From PALSA-505 sp036502085 (GTDB lineage: Bacteria > Actinomycetota > Actinomycetes > Streptosporangiales > Streptosporangiaceae): 64,000 nt of DNA. A program made the position numbers and the translations under genes. Below are positions 34,691 through 42,515 of this stretch, one piece after another. Under the pieces are notes generated by a model. The model was not told where the DNA came from. It made no database searches and saw only the letters and a program-made list of their open reading frames with translations. How positions within the stretch are numbered: the stretch's first letter is position 1; every line of letters starts with the position of its first letter. Where the stretch lies: the NCBI GenBank assembly GCA_036502085.1, contig DASXZD010000029.1, forward strand, positions 8,161-72,160, given 5' to 3'.

Positions 34691-35659
34691 ATGACCACAA
34701 GCGCCGAGGGCGCGGTCATCGAGACGGAGATGCTGACCAAGCGGTACCCGGGCGACATCACCGCGCTGGACGGGCTCACCGTCAGCGTCGCGCCCGGCAT
34801 TACCGGGCTGGTCGGCGCGAACGGTGCAGGCAAGTCGACGCTGATCAAGATCCTGCTCGGCCTGCTGACCCCGACGAAGGGCCGGGCCAAGGTCTTCGGT
34901 CACGACGCCGAGCTGCACGGCGAGCGGATCAGGACCCTGATCGGTTACATGCCCGAGCACGACTGCCTGCCGCCGGACGTCAGCGCCACCGAGTTTGTCA
35001 CGCATCTTGGCCGGATGTCCGGCCTGCCCGCCACGGCAGCCAAAGAGCGGGCGGCGGAATCGCTGCGCCACGTCGGGCTGCACGAAGAGCGGTACCGCCA
35101 GATCGGTACCTACTCGACCGGCATGAAGCAGCGGGTGAAGCTGGCCCAGGCGCTGGTCGGGGACCCGCGGCTGCTACTGCTGGACGAGCCGACCAACGGG
35201 CTCGACCCGGCCGGGCGGGGGGAGATGCTCGAGCTCATCTCCCGGATCGGCACCGAGTTCGGCATCTCCATCATGGTGGCCTCGCACCTGCTCGGCGAGA
35301 TCGAGCAGATCTGCGATCACCTGGTGGCCATCGAGGCCGGGCGGCTGCTGCGCGCAGACTCGATCACCAGCTTCACCGAGACGAGCCGGGTGCTGATCGT
35401 CGAGGTCGAAGAGGGCGCACAGCGGCTGGCCGACGAGCTGAGCCGGCGGGGTCTCGACCCGCGGGCCCAGCAGCAGCGAGTGCTGCTGCGCCTGGACGGC
35501 GACGTGACCTACGACGCGGTCCGTGACGCGGTCGCGGATCTCGGCCTGCCGCTCGGCCGGCTGCAGCAGCGGCGGCACAGCGTCGAGGAATTGTTCCGTG
35601 ATGCGGGCGAGCCCGCCTACGCGACCACGGAGGCTACGGAGGTGTCCGATGCCGTCTGA
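34691..35659 (+). CDS. ABC transporter ATP-binding protein
   Basis: 322 residues. Walker A GANGAGKST (42-50), signature YSTGMKQR, Walker B LLLLDEPTNGLDP, and H-loop ASHLL. The C-terminal ~100 residues form the extra domain common in ABC-2 type exporters. It is the first of four overlapping genes (ATPase, permease, ATPase, permease), probably exporting a peptide, antibiotic or lipid. Divergent from the two-component genes, which likely regulate it. Confidence 0.93.
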   Translation: MTTSAEGAVIETEMLTKRYPGDITALDGLTVSVAPGITGLVGANGAGKSTLIKILLGLLTPTKGRAKVFGHDAELHGERIRTLIGYMPEHDCLPPDVSATEFVTHLGRMSGLPATAAKERAAESLRHVGLHEERYRQIGTYSTGMKQRVKLAQALVGDPRLLLLDEPTNGLDPAGRGEMLELISRIGTEFGISIMVASHLLGEIEQICDHLVAIEAGRLLRADSITSFTETSRVLIVEVEEGAQRLADELSRRGLDPRAQQQRVLLRLDGDVTYDAVRDAVADLGLPLGRLQQRRHSVEELFRDAGEPAYATTEATEVSDAV

Positions 35660-36578
35660 TCAGGCGCAAGACCTGATGACGTCGCCCGCAGGGGGTGTCA
35701 TCCACGATCGCGGCTACCGTCGCTACGAGGGCCCGCGGCTCGGCCGGGCGCAGATCGCCCGAGGCCTCTGCTGGCACAGCCTGCGTTCCGCGTTCGGCAT
35801 CGGCCGCGGCCCGAAGGCCAAGATCCTGCCAGTGATCGTGGCCGTGACCATGTGCCTGCCCGCGGTCGTGAACTCGGTTGCGGTGGCACGCGGCGGCGCG
35901 CCGGTGGTCTTCTACGGCACGTACCTCTTCCCGTTGCGGACCATCGCCATGATGGTCTTCGTGGCGGTCCAGGCGCCCGAGCTCGTCTCGCGTGACCTGC
36001 GCAGCCGCGTGCTGCCGCTGTACTTCTCCCGGCCGCTGCGCCGGGGTGACTACCCGGCCGCCAAGTACGTGGCGTTCGTCCTGGCCTGCCTGGCCATGAT
36101 CGAGATCCCGCTGATCCTGCTCTACCTGGGGACGATCGTCTCCGCAAAGCAGGGGCACGGTATCTGGACCCAGACCGGGGAACTGGCCGGCGGCCTCGGC
36201 GTGGGCCTGCTGTGGGCGGTGCTCCTCGCGGCGATCGGGCTCGCCCTCGCCTCGCTGAGCGCGAAGCGCGCGTACGCTACCGGCTCGGTCGCGATCTTTT
36301 TCTTCCTGACCTGGACCCTCGCCGGGATCATCTACTCGGTGGCGGGACATGCCGCCGGGCCCGGGCCGGCCCTGGCCACGTCGGGCCAGCGGCTGGCCGG
36401 CCTGCTCAGCCCGTTCACCGTGCTCGACGGCATCAGGCAATGGCTGGGCGGAAAGAGCCCGGGCCCGCTCGCCGCCCCGGGCGGTTACGGCGCCGCTTAC
36501 GTTGTCATGTTCGTCGTACTACTCGCGGCGAGCGTGGGCATACTCGCCGCCCGCTACCGGAAGGCGGCCGAGCAGTGA
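35649..36578 (+). CDS. ABC-2 type transporter permease
   Basis: 309 residues from ATG 35649, overlapping the preceding ATPase gene by 11 bases. Begins with VIHDRGYRRYEGPRLGR, a cytoplasmic segment found in this permease group. Six membrane segments follow, including ILPVIVAVTMCLPAVVNSVAVA, LLWAVLLAAIGLALASL and VAIFFFLTWTLAGIIYSV. Partner of the flanking ATPases. Confidence 0.88.
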   Translation: MPSDQAQDLMTSPAGGVIHDRGYRRYEGPRLGRAQIARGLCWHSLRSAFGIGRGPKAKILPVIVAVTMCLPAVVNSVAVARGGAPVVFYGTYLFPLRTIAMMVFVAVQAPELVSRDLRSRVLPLYFSRPLRRGDYPAAKYVAFVLACLAMIEIPLILLYLGTIVSAKQGHGIWTQTGELAGGLGVGLLWAVLLAAIGLALASLSAKRAYATGSVAIFFFLTWTLAGIIYSVAGHAAGPGPALATSGQRLAGLLSPFTVLDGIRQWLGGKSPGPLAAPGGYGAAYVVMFVVLLAASVGILAARYRKAAEQ

Positions 36579-37486
36579 CCACCATCGAGCTCAAGGACGT
36601 GTCCCGCTGGTACGGCAACGTCGTCGCGGTCAACGACGTCACGATGACGATCGGGCCCGGCGTGACCGGGCTGCTCGGGCCGAACGGCGCGGGCAAGTCC
36701 ACCCTCATCCACATGATCAGCGGGTTTCTTGAGCCGTCCCGCGGCGAGCTGACCGTCGGCGGCGTGCCGAGCTGGCACAACCCGGACGTGTACCGCACGG
36801 TCGGTCTCGTCCCCGAGCGCGACTCGGTCTACGCCTTCCTCACCGGCGCGGACTTCGTCCGGGCCACGGCCCGGCTGCACCAGCTGGCTGAGGTGGACAG
36901 TGCCGCACAGCGCGTGATCGGCATGGTGGACATGGCCGATGCGGCCGACCGGGCCATCTCCACCTACTCCAAGGGCATGCGGCAGCGGATCAAGGTGGCC
37001 GCCGCGCTGGTGCACGATCCCGAGGTGCTGCTGCTCGACGAGCCGTTCAACGGGATGGATCCGCGCCAGCGGCTGCACATGATGGACCTGCTGGACAAGC
37101 TCGGCGCCGAAGGCCGCACGATCCTGTTTAGCTCGCACATCCTCGAAGAGGTCGAGCGGCTGTCCGGGACCATCCAGGTGGTCGTCGCCGGGCGGCTGGC
37201 GGCCTCGGGCGACTTCCGCGCGATCAGGCGGCTGATGACCAGCAGGCCGCACGTCTTCGGTGTCCGCTCGTCGGATGACCGGCGCCTGGGCTCGGCCCTG
37301 ATCGGGCGTCCGGCCGTGACCAGCGTGGAGGTCACCGGCAAGGGGCTGCAGGTCAGGGCGTCCGACTACGGCGCGTTCTGCCGCGAGATCGCCGTACTGG
37401 CCCGAGAGAACGACATCCGGCTGCTGGAACTGCTGCCCTCCGACGAGTCGCTGGAAAGCGTCTTCGCCTACCTGATCGCGTCGTGA
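36575..37486 (+). CDS. ABC transporter ATP-binding protein (second)
   Basis: 303 residues from GTG 36575 (GTGA overlap with the permease). Walker A GPNGAGKST, signature YSKGMRQR, Walker B VLLLDEPFNGMDP, H-loop SSHILEEVERL. Related to but distinct from the ATPase at 34691; the cassette probably works as a heteromer. Confidence 0.93.
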   Translation: MTTIELKDVSRWYGNVVAVNDVTMTIGPGVTGLLGPNGAGKSTLIHMISGFLEPSRGELTVGGVPSWHNPDVYRTVGLVPERDSVYAFLTGADFVRATARLHQLAEVDSAAQRVIGMVDMADAADRAISTYSKGMRQRIKVAAALVHDPEVLLLDEPFNGMDPRQRLHMMDLLDKLGAEGRTILFSSHILEEVERLSGTIQVVVAGRLAASGDFRAIRRLMTSRPHVFGVRSSDDRRLGSALIGRPAVTSVEVTGKGLQVRASDYGAFCREIAVLARENDIRLLELLPSDESLESVFAYLIAS

Positions 37487-37556
37487 CGTCCGTGACTAGG
37501 CCATGGCCTGCGATTCCCGCATCCGACCAGACTCGACCAAGAGGGCAGTGATTTCC

Positions 37557-38354
37557 ATGTCACGGATGTTCAACGGAACGGTCGCCTCGATCACGCTGCG
37601 CGCGGCGCTGGGCCGCAGGCGAGCCCTGCTGCTCGCGATCCCGCCGGTGATCCTGGTGGTCGTGACGATCCTGCTGAAGGCCGCGCGCCCGGAAGGAGCC
37701 CCGTGGCCGGGCCGGATCCTTGGCGACTTCGGGTTCTCCGTCGTGCTCCCGCTGACCGCGCTAGTGATCGGCACCAGCGTGCTCGGCGCCGAGATCGACG
37801 ACGGCAGCATCATCCACCTGCTGGCCACGCCGGTCCGCCGCTCCGCGATCATCTTCACGAAGTTCGTGATCGGGGCGCTGCTGACCATGCTGTTCGTGGC
37901 GGTGCCCGAGCTGATCGCCGGGCTCATCGCCACCAGCGGTGACCACCTGAGGGCCGGCCAGCTGGTGAGCACCGTCGGCGGCGGCAGGCTGATCGCGGTC
38001 GGCGGTAACGGCAATCTCGCACTCGGGCTGTTCATCGGGGCGCTGGTCGGCTCGGTGCTCTACAACGCGCTGTTCGTCATGATCTCCGTCGTCACCACCA
38101 GGGCCATCGCCGTCGGCCTGCTCTACGTGCTGATCTGGGAGGGCCTGCTCGGCAACTTCGTCAGCGGCGCGCGCGAGCTCTCGCTCGGCCAGTATTCGCT
38201 GGGCGTAGCCAACGCGATCGCCCATGATCATGCCCTGAACGCCGCGCTCAGCCTGACCACGGCCCTGGTCATGGGGGTGATCGTGACCGTCGCCGCGCTG
38301 ATCGTGGCCTCCCGCCGCCTGTCTTCCTTCTCCGTCAAGGGCGACGCCGTATAG
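37557..38354 (+). CDS. ABC-2 type transporter permease (second)
   Basis: 265 residues. ATG 37557 follows AGAGGG; an in-frame ATG at 37503 lacks a ribosome site. Six hydrophobic segments, for example ALLLAIPPVILVVVTILL, VVLPLTALVIGTSVLGAEI and LVMGVIVTVAALIVA. The DDGSIIHLLATPVRRSAII loop is typical of ABC-2 permeases. Last gene of the operon, followed by repeats and a strong terminator. Confidence 0.88.
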   Translation: MSRMFNGTVASITLRAALGRRRALLLAIPPVILVVVTILLKAARPEGAPWPGRILGDFGFSVVLPLTALVIGTSVLGAEIDDGSIIHLLATPVRRSAIIFTKFVIGALLTMLFVAVPELIAGLIATSGDHLRAGQLVSTVGGGRLIAVGGNGNLALGLFIGALVGSVLYNALFVMISVVTTRAIAVGLLYVLIWEGLLGNFVSGARELSLGQYSLGVANAIAHDHALNAALSLTTALVMGVIVTVAALIVASRRLSSFSVKGDAV

Positions 38355-38450
38355 CCAAGCCCGCCAGCCCAGCCCGGCCCGGTCGGCCCAGCGCAGCCCA
38401 GCCCAGCAAAGCCCAGCCCGGCCGGCCCGGCGCAGCAAAGCCCAGCCCGG
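38355..38450 (+). repeat. degenerate cagcccagcaaa/cagcccggcc repeats after the permease stop
   Basis: Copies of agcccagcccgg and cagcaaagcccagcccgg recur in the 96 bases between the stop and the terminator stem. Confidence 0.7.
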
Positions 38451-38477
38451 CTCGCATCCCGCCATGCGAGCCGGGCT
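38444..38477 (+). terminator. terminator of the ABC operon
   Basis: agcccggctcgcat and atgcgagccgggct make a perfect 14-bp stem with a 6-base loop (38458-38463). Confidence 0.85.
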
Positions 38478-38925
38478 GCTGCGTCGTTACCTAGGCATCA
38501 GCACAGGCCCGGCCTGCCCCCTTCGCTCGGCCGCCGTCGCGGCCCCCTCGCCGAAGCGGTCGATGGCGCGTTGCCCGCCCACTGGTGGGCGTCGATGTGC
38601 GCATTGACCGCCTTCGCCTCCTCGCAGAGCGGGGGAGACTTCGGACAAGGGGGGCGAATCGGCAGGCGCGGAAATCAAAGATGCCTAGCTGGTGTGGTTG
38701 GGGGGAGTTGCCCCGAATCTCAAAAACCGCTGACCTCTGCGCCACGACGACGACTGGTCATCGAGTACACCGCCACGCTTCCCCGCCCCGGAGTCCACAG
38801 ATGACCCGTCATACGACTCCAGGAACACGGTCCAGCTCTGGCCGTCGACGCCGATACTACACGCAAAAAGGTGCCCCAGGCACAAGGGCACCCCCCCTAC
38901 AAGCACGGCCCAGCCTGCGGCTGAC
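38478..38925. other. intergenic stretch with possible decayed coding remnant
   Basis: 448 bases with no intact gene. On the minus strand between about 38640 and 38498 the frame reading CEEAKAVNAHIDAHQWAGN has coding-like G/C third positions and ends in TGA, so it may be the tail of a lost gene. The rest (38640-38860) is less GC-rich than the flanks and shows nothing recognisable. It marks the left side of the accessory island. Confidence 0.4.
38865..38892 (-). terminator. Rho-independent terminator of the XRE-DUF397 operon
   Basis: On the minus strand a ggtgccc/gggcacc stem with a nine-base loop is followed directly by TTTTT. It lies 34 bases past the DUF397 stop. Confidence 0.85.
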
Positions 38926-39153
38926 TCAGCCCAAGCCGAGCGCGCCAGCCTTCACCTGGTCAGTGAACACCCGCCACTCGCCAGGCCCGAACGCCAGTAC
39001 CGGGCCCTCGGGATCCTTCGAGTCCCGCACTGCGATCATGCGACCGCGGCCCGCATGCCTGCCCGGCGCTGCCGCGACCTCGACGCACTGACCGCCGTTG
39101 TTACCGCTGTAGCTGCTCTTGCGCCACGTGGCGCACGTCAGATACACGTTCAC
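38926..39153 (-). CDS. DUF397 domain protein
   Basis: 75 residues: WRKSSYSGNNGGQCVEVA, IAVRDSKDPEGPVLAF and the W-R-F end are diagnostic of DUF397. These proteins are encoded next to XRE/DUF5753 regulators in actinomycetes (as in the BldB/WhiJ-like systems) and are thought to modulate them. It is downstream of such a regulator here, 31 bases apart. Confidence 0.93.
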   Translation of the reverse strand: MNVYLTCATWRKSSYSGNNGGQCVEVAAAPGRHAGRGRMIAVRDSKDPEGPVLAFGPGEWRVFTDQVKAGALGLG

Positions 39154-39184
39154 CGCCCCGGCTTTCCCTATTCGTAGATGAAAG

Positions 39185-40033
39185 TCACATCTCGTTCGCC
39201 AACCGCGTCATCAGGTCGCGCGAAGCCTCCGGACTGAGCGCCTGTGCGCGCAGGTAGTCGAACATCAGGCTATACCGGCGCACGTCCTCTGTCTTCTCCA
39301 GGTACAGCGCGCCGGTCTGCGCCTCCAGATACACCACATCGGGGTCGACCTGCTCGGGGAACTGCATGACCGTGAACGATCCGTGCATCGCCGTGTGCGC
39401 GCCCGCGTCATAAGCCAGAACCTGCACCGTCACGTTGCCCAGCGCGGACATCTCCAGCAGGTGGCGAAGCTGCCCGCGCATGACCTCGCTCCCGCCCACC
39501 TCGCGCCGGACGACAGCCTCGTTCACGACCTCCCACAGTTCCAGGGGGTCAGCCGCCGTCAGCCGCTTCCGGCGCTCCATCCGGACCGCCATCTGCCGCT
39601 CGGCATCCTCCGCCGCCCGCTCCGGAGCCGTCGACATGATCGCCCGCGCGTAGTCCTCGGTTTGCAGCAGGCCAGTGACCAGTTCCGCGTCGTAGCCGTG
39701 CATGGCGCTCGCCGCCGCCTCCAGCCCGACATAGAACTGGAACCACTCGGGAATCGCGCCGCTGTACTGGTGCCACCAGTCCTTCATCCGCGCCTGCCGG
39801 GCCAGCTCCAGCACCGCTTCGCGGTGCGGACCGTCGATCTCGTACAGCCTGAGCAGGCGGGTCACGTCACGGACCAGGACCCGGACCTTGTCTCCCTCGA
39901 TCCGGTAGACCTTCGCCCCCGACCAGCCCATCTCTTCCGCGACCTGATCACCGGTCAGCCCCGCGCCTTCCCGCAGGTGCTTCAGCTCCGACGCCAGCCG
40001 ACGGCTCCGCACCGTCCGCATGTGGGCACCCAT
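39185..40033 (-). CDS. XRE-family transcriptional regulator with DUF5753 domain
   Basis: 282 residues from ATG 40033 (MGAHMRTVRSRRLASEL). N-terminal helix-turn-helix (LKHLREGAGLTGDQVAEEMGWSGAKVYRIEGDK). The DUF5753 sensor-like domain contains MHGYDAELVTGLLQTEDYARAI and FTVMQFPEQVDPDVVYLE. Regulator of the WhiJ/AbaA-ORFA type, usually controlling development or antibiotic genes together with a DUF397 partner. It probably binds its own promoter region at about 40076-40120. Confidence 0.93.
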   Translation of the reverse strand: MGAHMRTVRSRRLASELKHLREGAGLTGDQVAEEMGWSGAKVYRIEGDKVRVLVRDVTRLLRLYEIDGPHREAVLELARQARMKDWWHQYSGAIPEWFQFYVGLEAAASAMHGYDAELVTGLLQTEDYARAIMSTAPERAAEDAERQMAVRMERRKRLTAADPLELWEVVNEAVVRREVGGSEVMRGQLRHLLEMSALGNVTVQVLAYDAGAHTAMHGSFTVMQFPEQVDPDVVYLEAQTGALYLEKTEDVRRYSLMFDYLRAQALSPEASRDLMTRLANEM

Positions 40034-40075
40034 CAGCAGCTTCCTCCCATGACTCGAACTCAGCCAATATTCGTC

Positions 40076-40120
40076 ATAGTACATTTGCGTATTGCGTTGC
40101 GGCTAGAACCGTTGCATATT
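40076..40120. promoter_or_regulatory. divergent promoter with repeated TTGC(G/A)TATT boxes
   Basis: TACTAT (minus strand, 40081-40076) may be the -10 of the XRE gene. TTGCGTATT at 40085 and TTGCATATT at 40112 are direct repeats 27 bp apart, with another TTGCG between, and are candidates for XRE binding sites. Confidence 0.45.
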
Positions 40121-40199
40121 CACACGATAGCGGAGTCACGCACCGCAGATGCCCGAACACGCAATGCAGGGCAGCGTTCAAGCTCCCCGGAGGCCACCC

Positions 40200-40490
40200 A
40201 TGCCAGCCCAACCCAGGCACACCACGCAGGCAGAGCAAGACGACCTTGCGAAGCTCGCCACAGCCCTCGCCCCGCTCGGCTGCAAGACCATCCTGACCAC
40301 CCGCGACGGCCGCCCGCCCCACCTCGACGCCCTCAACCCCGCCGCCGCCCTATCCGGTCGCATCTACGCATCAGCTAGCCACTTCTGGTGGTCGCACGCC
40401 GGGCGCATCGCCAGCCGCGACCAGATCCCCGCCGCCGCGCAAGCTATCGCCGCCGCCCTGGCAGCACCCGGCCTGACCCCTGCCCGGTGA
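40200..40490 (+). CDS. small conserved protein of XRE/DUF397 neighbourhoods
   Basis: 96 residues from ATG 40200, seven bases after GGAGG. It reads MPAQPRHTTQAEQDDLAKLATALAP... and contains RIYASASHFWWSHAGRIA. I recognise this type as a frequent companion of XRE/DUF397 genes in Streptosporangiales-like genomes. Function unknown. It ends one base before the ATG of the next (frame-disrupted) gene, so the small genes look like one operon. Confidence 0.65.
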   Translation: MPAQPRHTTQAEQDDLAKLATALAPLGCKTILTTRDGRPPHLDALNPAAALSGRIYASASHFWWSHAGRIASRDQIPAAAQAIAAALAAPGLTPAR

Positions 40491-40785
40491 ATGACCAGCC
40501 CGCCCGACGGCCCAGGCCGCCGCCCGCCCAGGAAACAACCCCCCCCGGAGCGCCCGGCGCACCGCCGACGACGGCTACGCCATCGCCGAGCAGATCCAGC
40601 AGCAGCGACCCCAATGGATGATCACCTACGGCTACTACAGCCACCGCTACTGGGCCTACCCCCTCTTCCCCGTCACCCGCCGCGTCATCATCCACGCCTC
40701 CTACCCCGACGCCCTCATCGCCCGCCTCGACCGCGCCGAACAGGCATACCGCATCCACCCGCCCCAGGAGACACCCGCCCCATGA
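40491..40785 (+). pseudogene. small conserved protein gene with an apparent frameshift in a C8 run
   Basis: ATG 40491 enters a frame that runs arginine/proline-rich. The conserved-looking product lies in the +1 frame from about 40547: DDGYAIAEQIQQQRPQWMITY, then SHRYWAYPLFPVTRRVIIHASYP, ending TGA 40783-40785 as ATGA with the next gene. Removing one C from the eight-C run at 40539-40546 joins the ATG to that frame and gives a protein of 97 residues. The body resembles a small family found beside XRE/DUF397 genes. It could be a sequencing or assembly error, phase variation, or a true mutation. Confidence 0.6.
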
Positions 40786-41492
40786 CCCGCCGCCCCCCGG
40801 CAGACCCCCCAGCCAGCGCCCTCACCGGCCTGCGGTACTGGACCGTCAAAGAAGCCGCCGCCCACCTGCGCGTCTCCAAAATGAGCATCTACCGCCTAGT
40901 CCACTCCCGCGACCTTGACGCCATCCGGGTCGGCCGCTCCTTCCGCATCCCCCAGGACGCCATCACCCGCTACCTCAAAGACGCCGACACCCGGCCCAGC
41001 AGCCCCGACGACATCCGCCGCGCCGTCACCACCGCACTGGACGGCACCGGCCTACACCTGACCCAGACCACCGGCGACCTAGTCATCACCAACCCCCGCC
41101 GCCCCGACCGGGGAGAAATCAACGTCAGCCTCGAAGACGCCGGCTACATCTCCTGGCTCCGCGAAACCAGCGACGTTTACGGCGACCAGACCGACTACTA
41201 CGGCCACCTCGAAGGCATGACCAGCGACCACCACGACGACCATCCTCGGCGCGGTCCTCGCCATCGCATACGCGCCCGTCCTGTACCTGGGCCGCGTCTC
41301 CCGCGAGGCCCGCGCCTGCGAACTCGCCCTCTATCAGGACATCGCCCGCTCCGCCGGGTCACCCCTGGGGTCACCCCCGCCGAGATCAAAGTCCGGGCCA
41401 CAGCCCAATGGCAGGAACGGCACCCCCGCCTTTCCCGCATCTTCCGCTACCCGGACCCGCCCGCGTGGCTGCCGGGAACCGGCACACCGTAA
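40782..41492 (+). CDS. excisionase/BldC-like helix-turn-helix protein; tail unreliable
   Basis: Starts at ATG 40782, overlapping the previous stop. LRYWTVKEAAAHLRVSKMSIYRLVHSRDLDAIRVGRSFRIP is a MerR-like HTH_17 domain (residues about 17-60), as in excisionases and BldC-type regulators. It is followed by a ~75-residue acidic domain (DIRRAVTTALDGTGLHLTQTTGDLVITNP, DQTDYYGHLEG). The frame continues to 41492, but codon use turns poor after about 41220, so the true protein probably ends near there (about 145 residues) and the rest belongs to another, disrupted gene. Confidence 0.7.
   Translation: MTRRPPADPPASALTGLRYWTVKEAAAHLRVSKMSIYRLVHSRDLDAIRVGRSFRIPQDAITRYLKDADTRPSSPDDIRRAVTTALDGTGLHLTQTTGDLVITNPRRPDRGEINVSLEDAGYISWLRETSDVYGDQTDYYGHLEGMTSDHHDDHPRRGPRHRIRARPVPGPRLPRGPRLRTRPLSGHRPLRRVTPGVTPAEIKVRATAQWQERHPRLSRIFRYPDPPAWLPGTGTP
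41217..41492 (+). pseudogene. small membrane-anchored protein gene with two compensating frame changes
   Basis: From ATG 41217 the good coding frame moves by one base near 41225-41242 to read TILGAVLAIAYAPVLYLGRV and REARACELALYQDIARSAG. It returns near 41356 to read VTPGVTPAEIKVRATAQWQE up to TAA 41492. The return lies in a 12-bp duplication (gggtcacccct, ggggtcaccccc) where the first copy has three G and the second four. One missing G there and one extra base near the start would give a protein of about 91 residues with one membrane helix. Confidence 0.5.
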
Positions 41493-41645
41493 CGGCCCGG
41501 TGCCGATCAGGCCCGGTCAGCCGCACCGCCCGCACGGGCTCAGTCCTGCGCCGCCGCCTGCGAGGAATCCAGACGCGGCACGCCACCCTGACCGCCCCGC
41601 GTATCACGCATCCATGCGACGCTGGACCAATCACCGGGAGGACAC

Positions 41646-42515
41646 ATGACCACGCACAGCGAGGCACCAGCCAGGGCCGCCGCACCGCTCACCTTCCTCT
41701 GGCTCGAAATCACCGGCAAATGCCCCCTGGCCTGCCGGCACTGCTATGCCGACTCCGGCCCGGCCGGAACGCACGGCACCATGACCACCGCCGACTGGCA
41801 GAACGTGATCGCCCAGGCCGCCACGCTCGGAGTCCAGCTCATCCAGTACATTGGCGGCGAGCCGACCCTCCACCCAGACCTGCCGCACCTGATCCGCCGC
41901 ACTCTCGGCGCAGGCATCGAAGCCGAGGTGTTCTCCAACCTCGCCCACGTCACCCCGGCCCTGTGGGAGACGTTCTCCCTGCCCGGCGTACGGCTCGCCA
42001 CCTCCTGGTACTCCGACGACCCCGGCCAGCACCGGCAGGTCACCGGCCGCAGCACCCACGCCCGCACCCGCGCCAGCATCATCGAAGCCGTCCGGCGCGG
42101 CATCCCCATCCGGGCCGGCATCATCGACGTCCTCGGCGGCCAGCGCACCACGCAAGCACACGCCGAGCTACATGCCCTGGGCGTCACCGACATCGGGTCG
42201 GACCGCGTGCGCGGCATAGGCCGGGGCGGCGACACCCGCGACCCCGGCCAGCTATGCGGCGGCTGCGGCGACGGCATCGCCGCGATCTCACCAGACGGCC
42301 AGGTCTGGCCCTGCGTGATGGCCCGCTGGATGACCGCCGGATCCGTCCGCGACCAAGACCTGTCCGCCATCCTCAGCGGCCGGACCTGGCACGACCAGGT
42401 AGCAGCCATCCCGCCCCCGCAGGCACGGTGCGGACCCGACACGTGCAGCCCGCAATGCAACCCGCTCTGCTACCCCAACTGCCCACCTCGATCACACTGC
42501 AACCCAAACAGATGA
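41646..42515 (+). CDS. radical SAM enzyme with SPASM-like C-terminal cysteines
   Basis: 289 residues. The 4Fe-4S/SAM site is C26-x3-C30-x2-C33 (CPLACRHC), followed by IGGEPTLHPDL, the usual GGEP motif. The C-terminal third has many cysteines (QLCGGCGDG, WPCVM, CGPDTCSPQCNPLCYPNC), suggesting auxiliary clusters as in SPASM/twitch enzymes that modify peptides. GGGAGG supports ATG 41646. It overlaps the APH-like kinase gene by ATGA. No precursor peptide with a recognised leader is visible nearby; the substrate is unknown. Confidence 0.85.
   Translation: MTTHSEAPARAAAPLTFLWLEITGKCPLACRHCYADSGPAGTHGTMTTADWQNVIAQAATLGVQLIQYIGGEPTLHPDLPHLIRRTLGAGIEAEVFSNLAHVTPALWETFSLPGVRLATSWYSDDPGQHRQVTGRSTHARTRASIIEAVRRGIPIRAGIIDVLGGQRTTQAHAELHALGVTDIGSDRVRGIGRGGDTRDPGQLCGGCGDGIAAISPDGQVWPCVMARWMTAGSVRDQDLSAILSGRTWHDQVAAIPPPQARCGPDTCSPQCNPLCYPNCPPRSHCNPNR

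Noticed and set aside
38478..38925. tRNA or tmRNA gene as an integration site at the left edge of the island
   Set aside because: No cloverleaf, T-loop GTTCGA motif or CCA-type end could be found.
40491..41492. A single 333-residue protein covering the whole region
   Set aside because: Its first 97 codons are a frameshifted shadow of a small gene and the region after about 41220 has poor codon use; the HTH gene starts at 40782.
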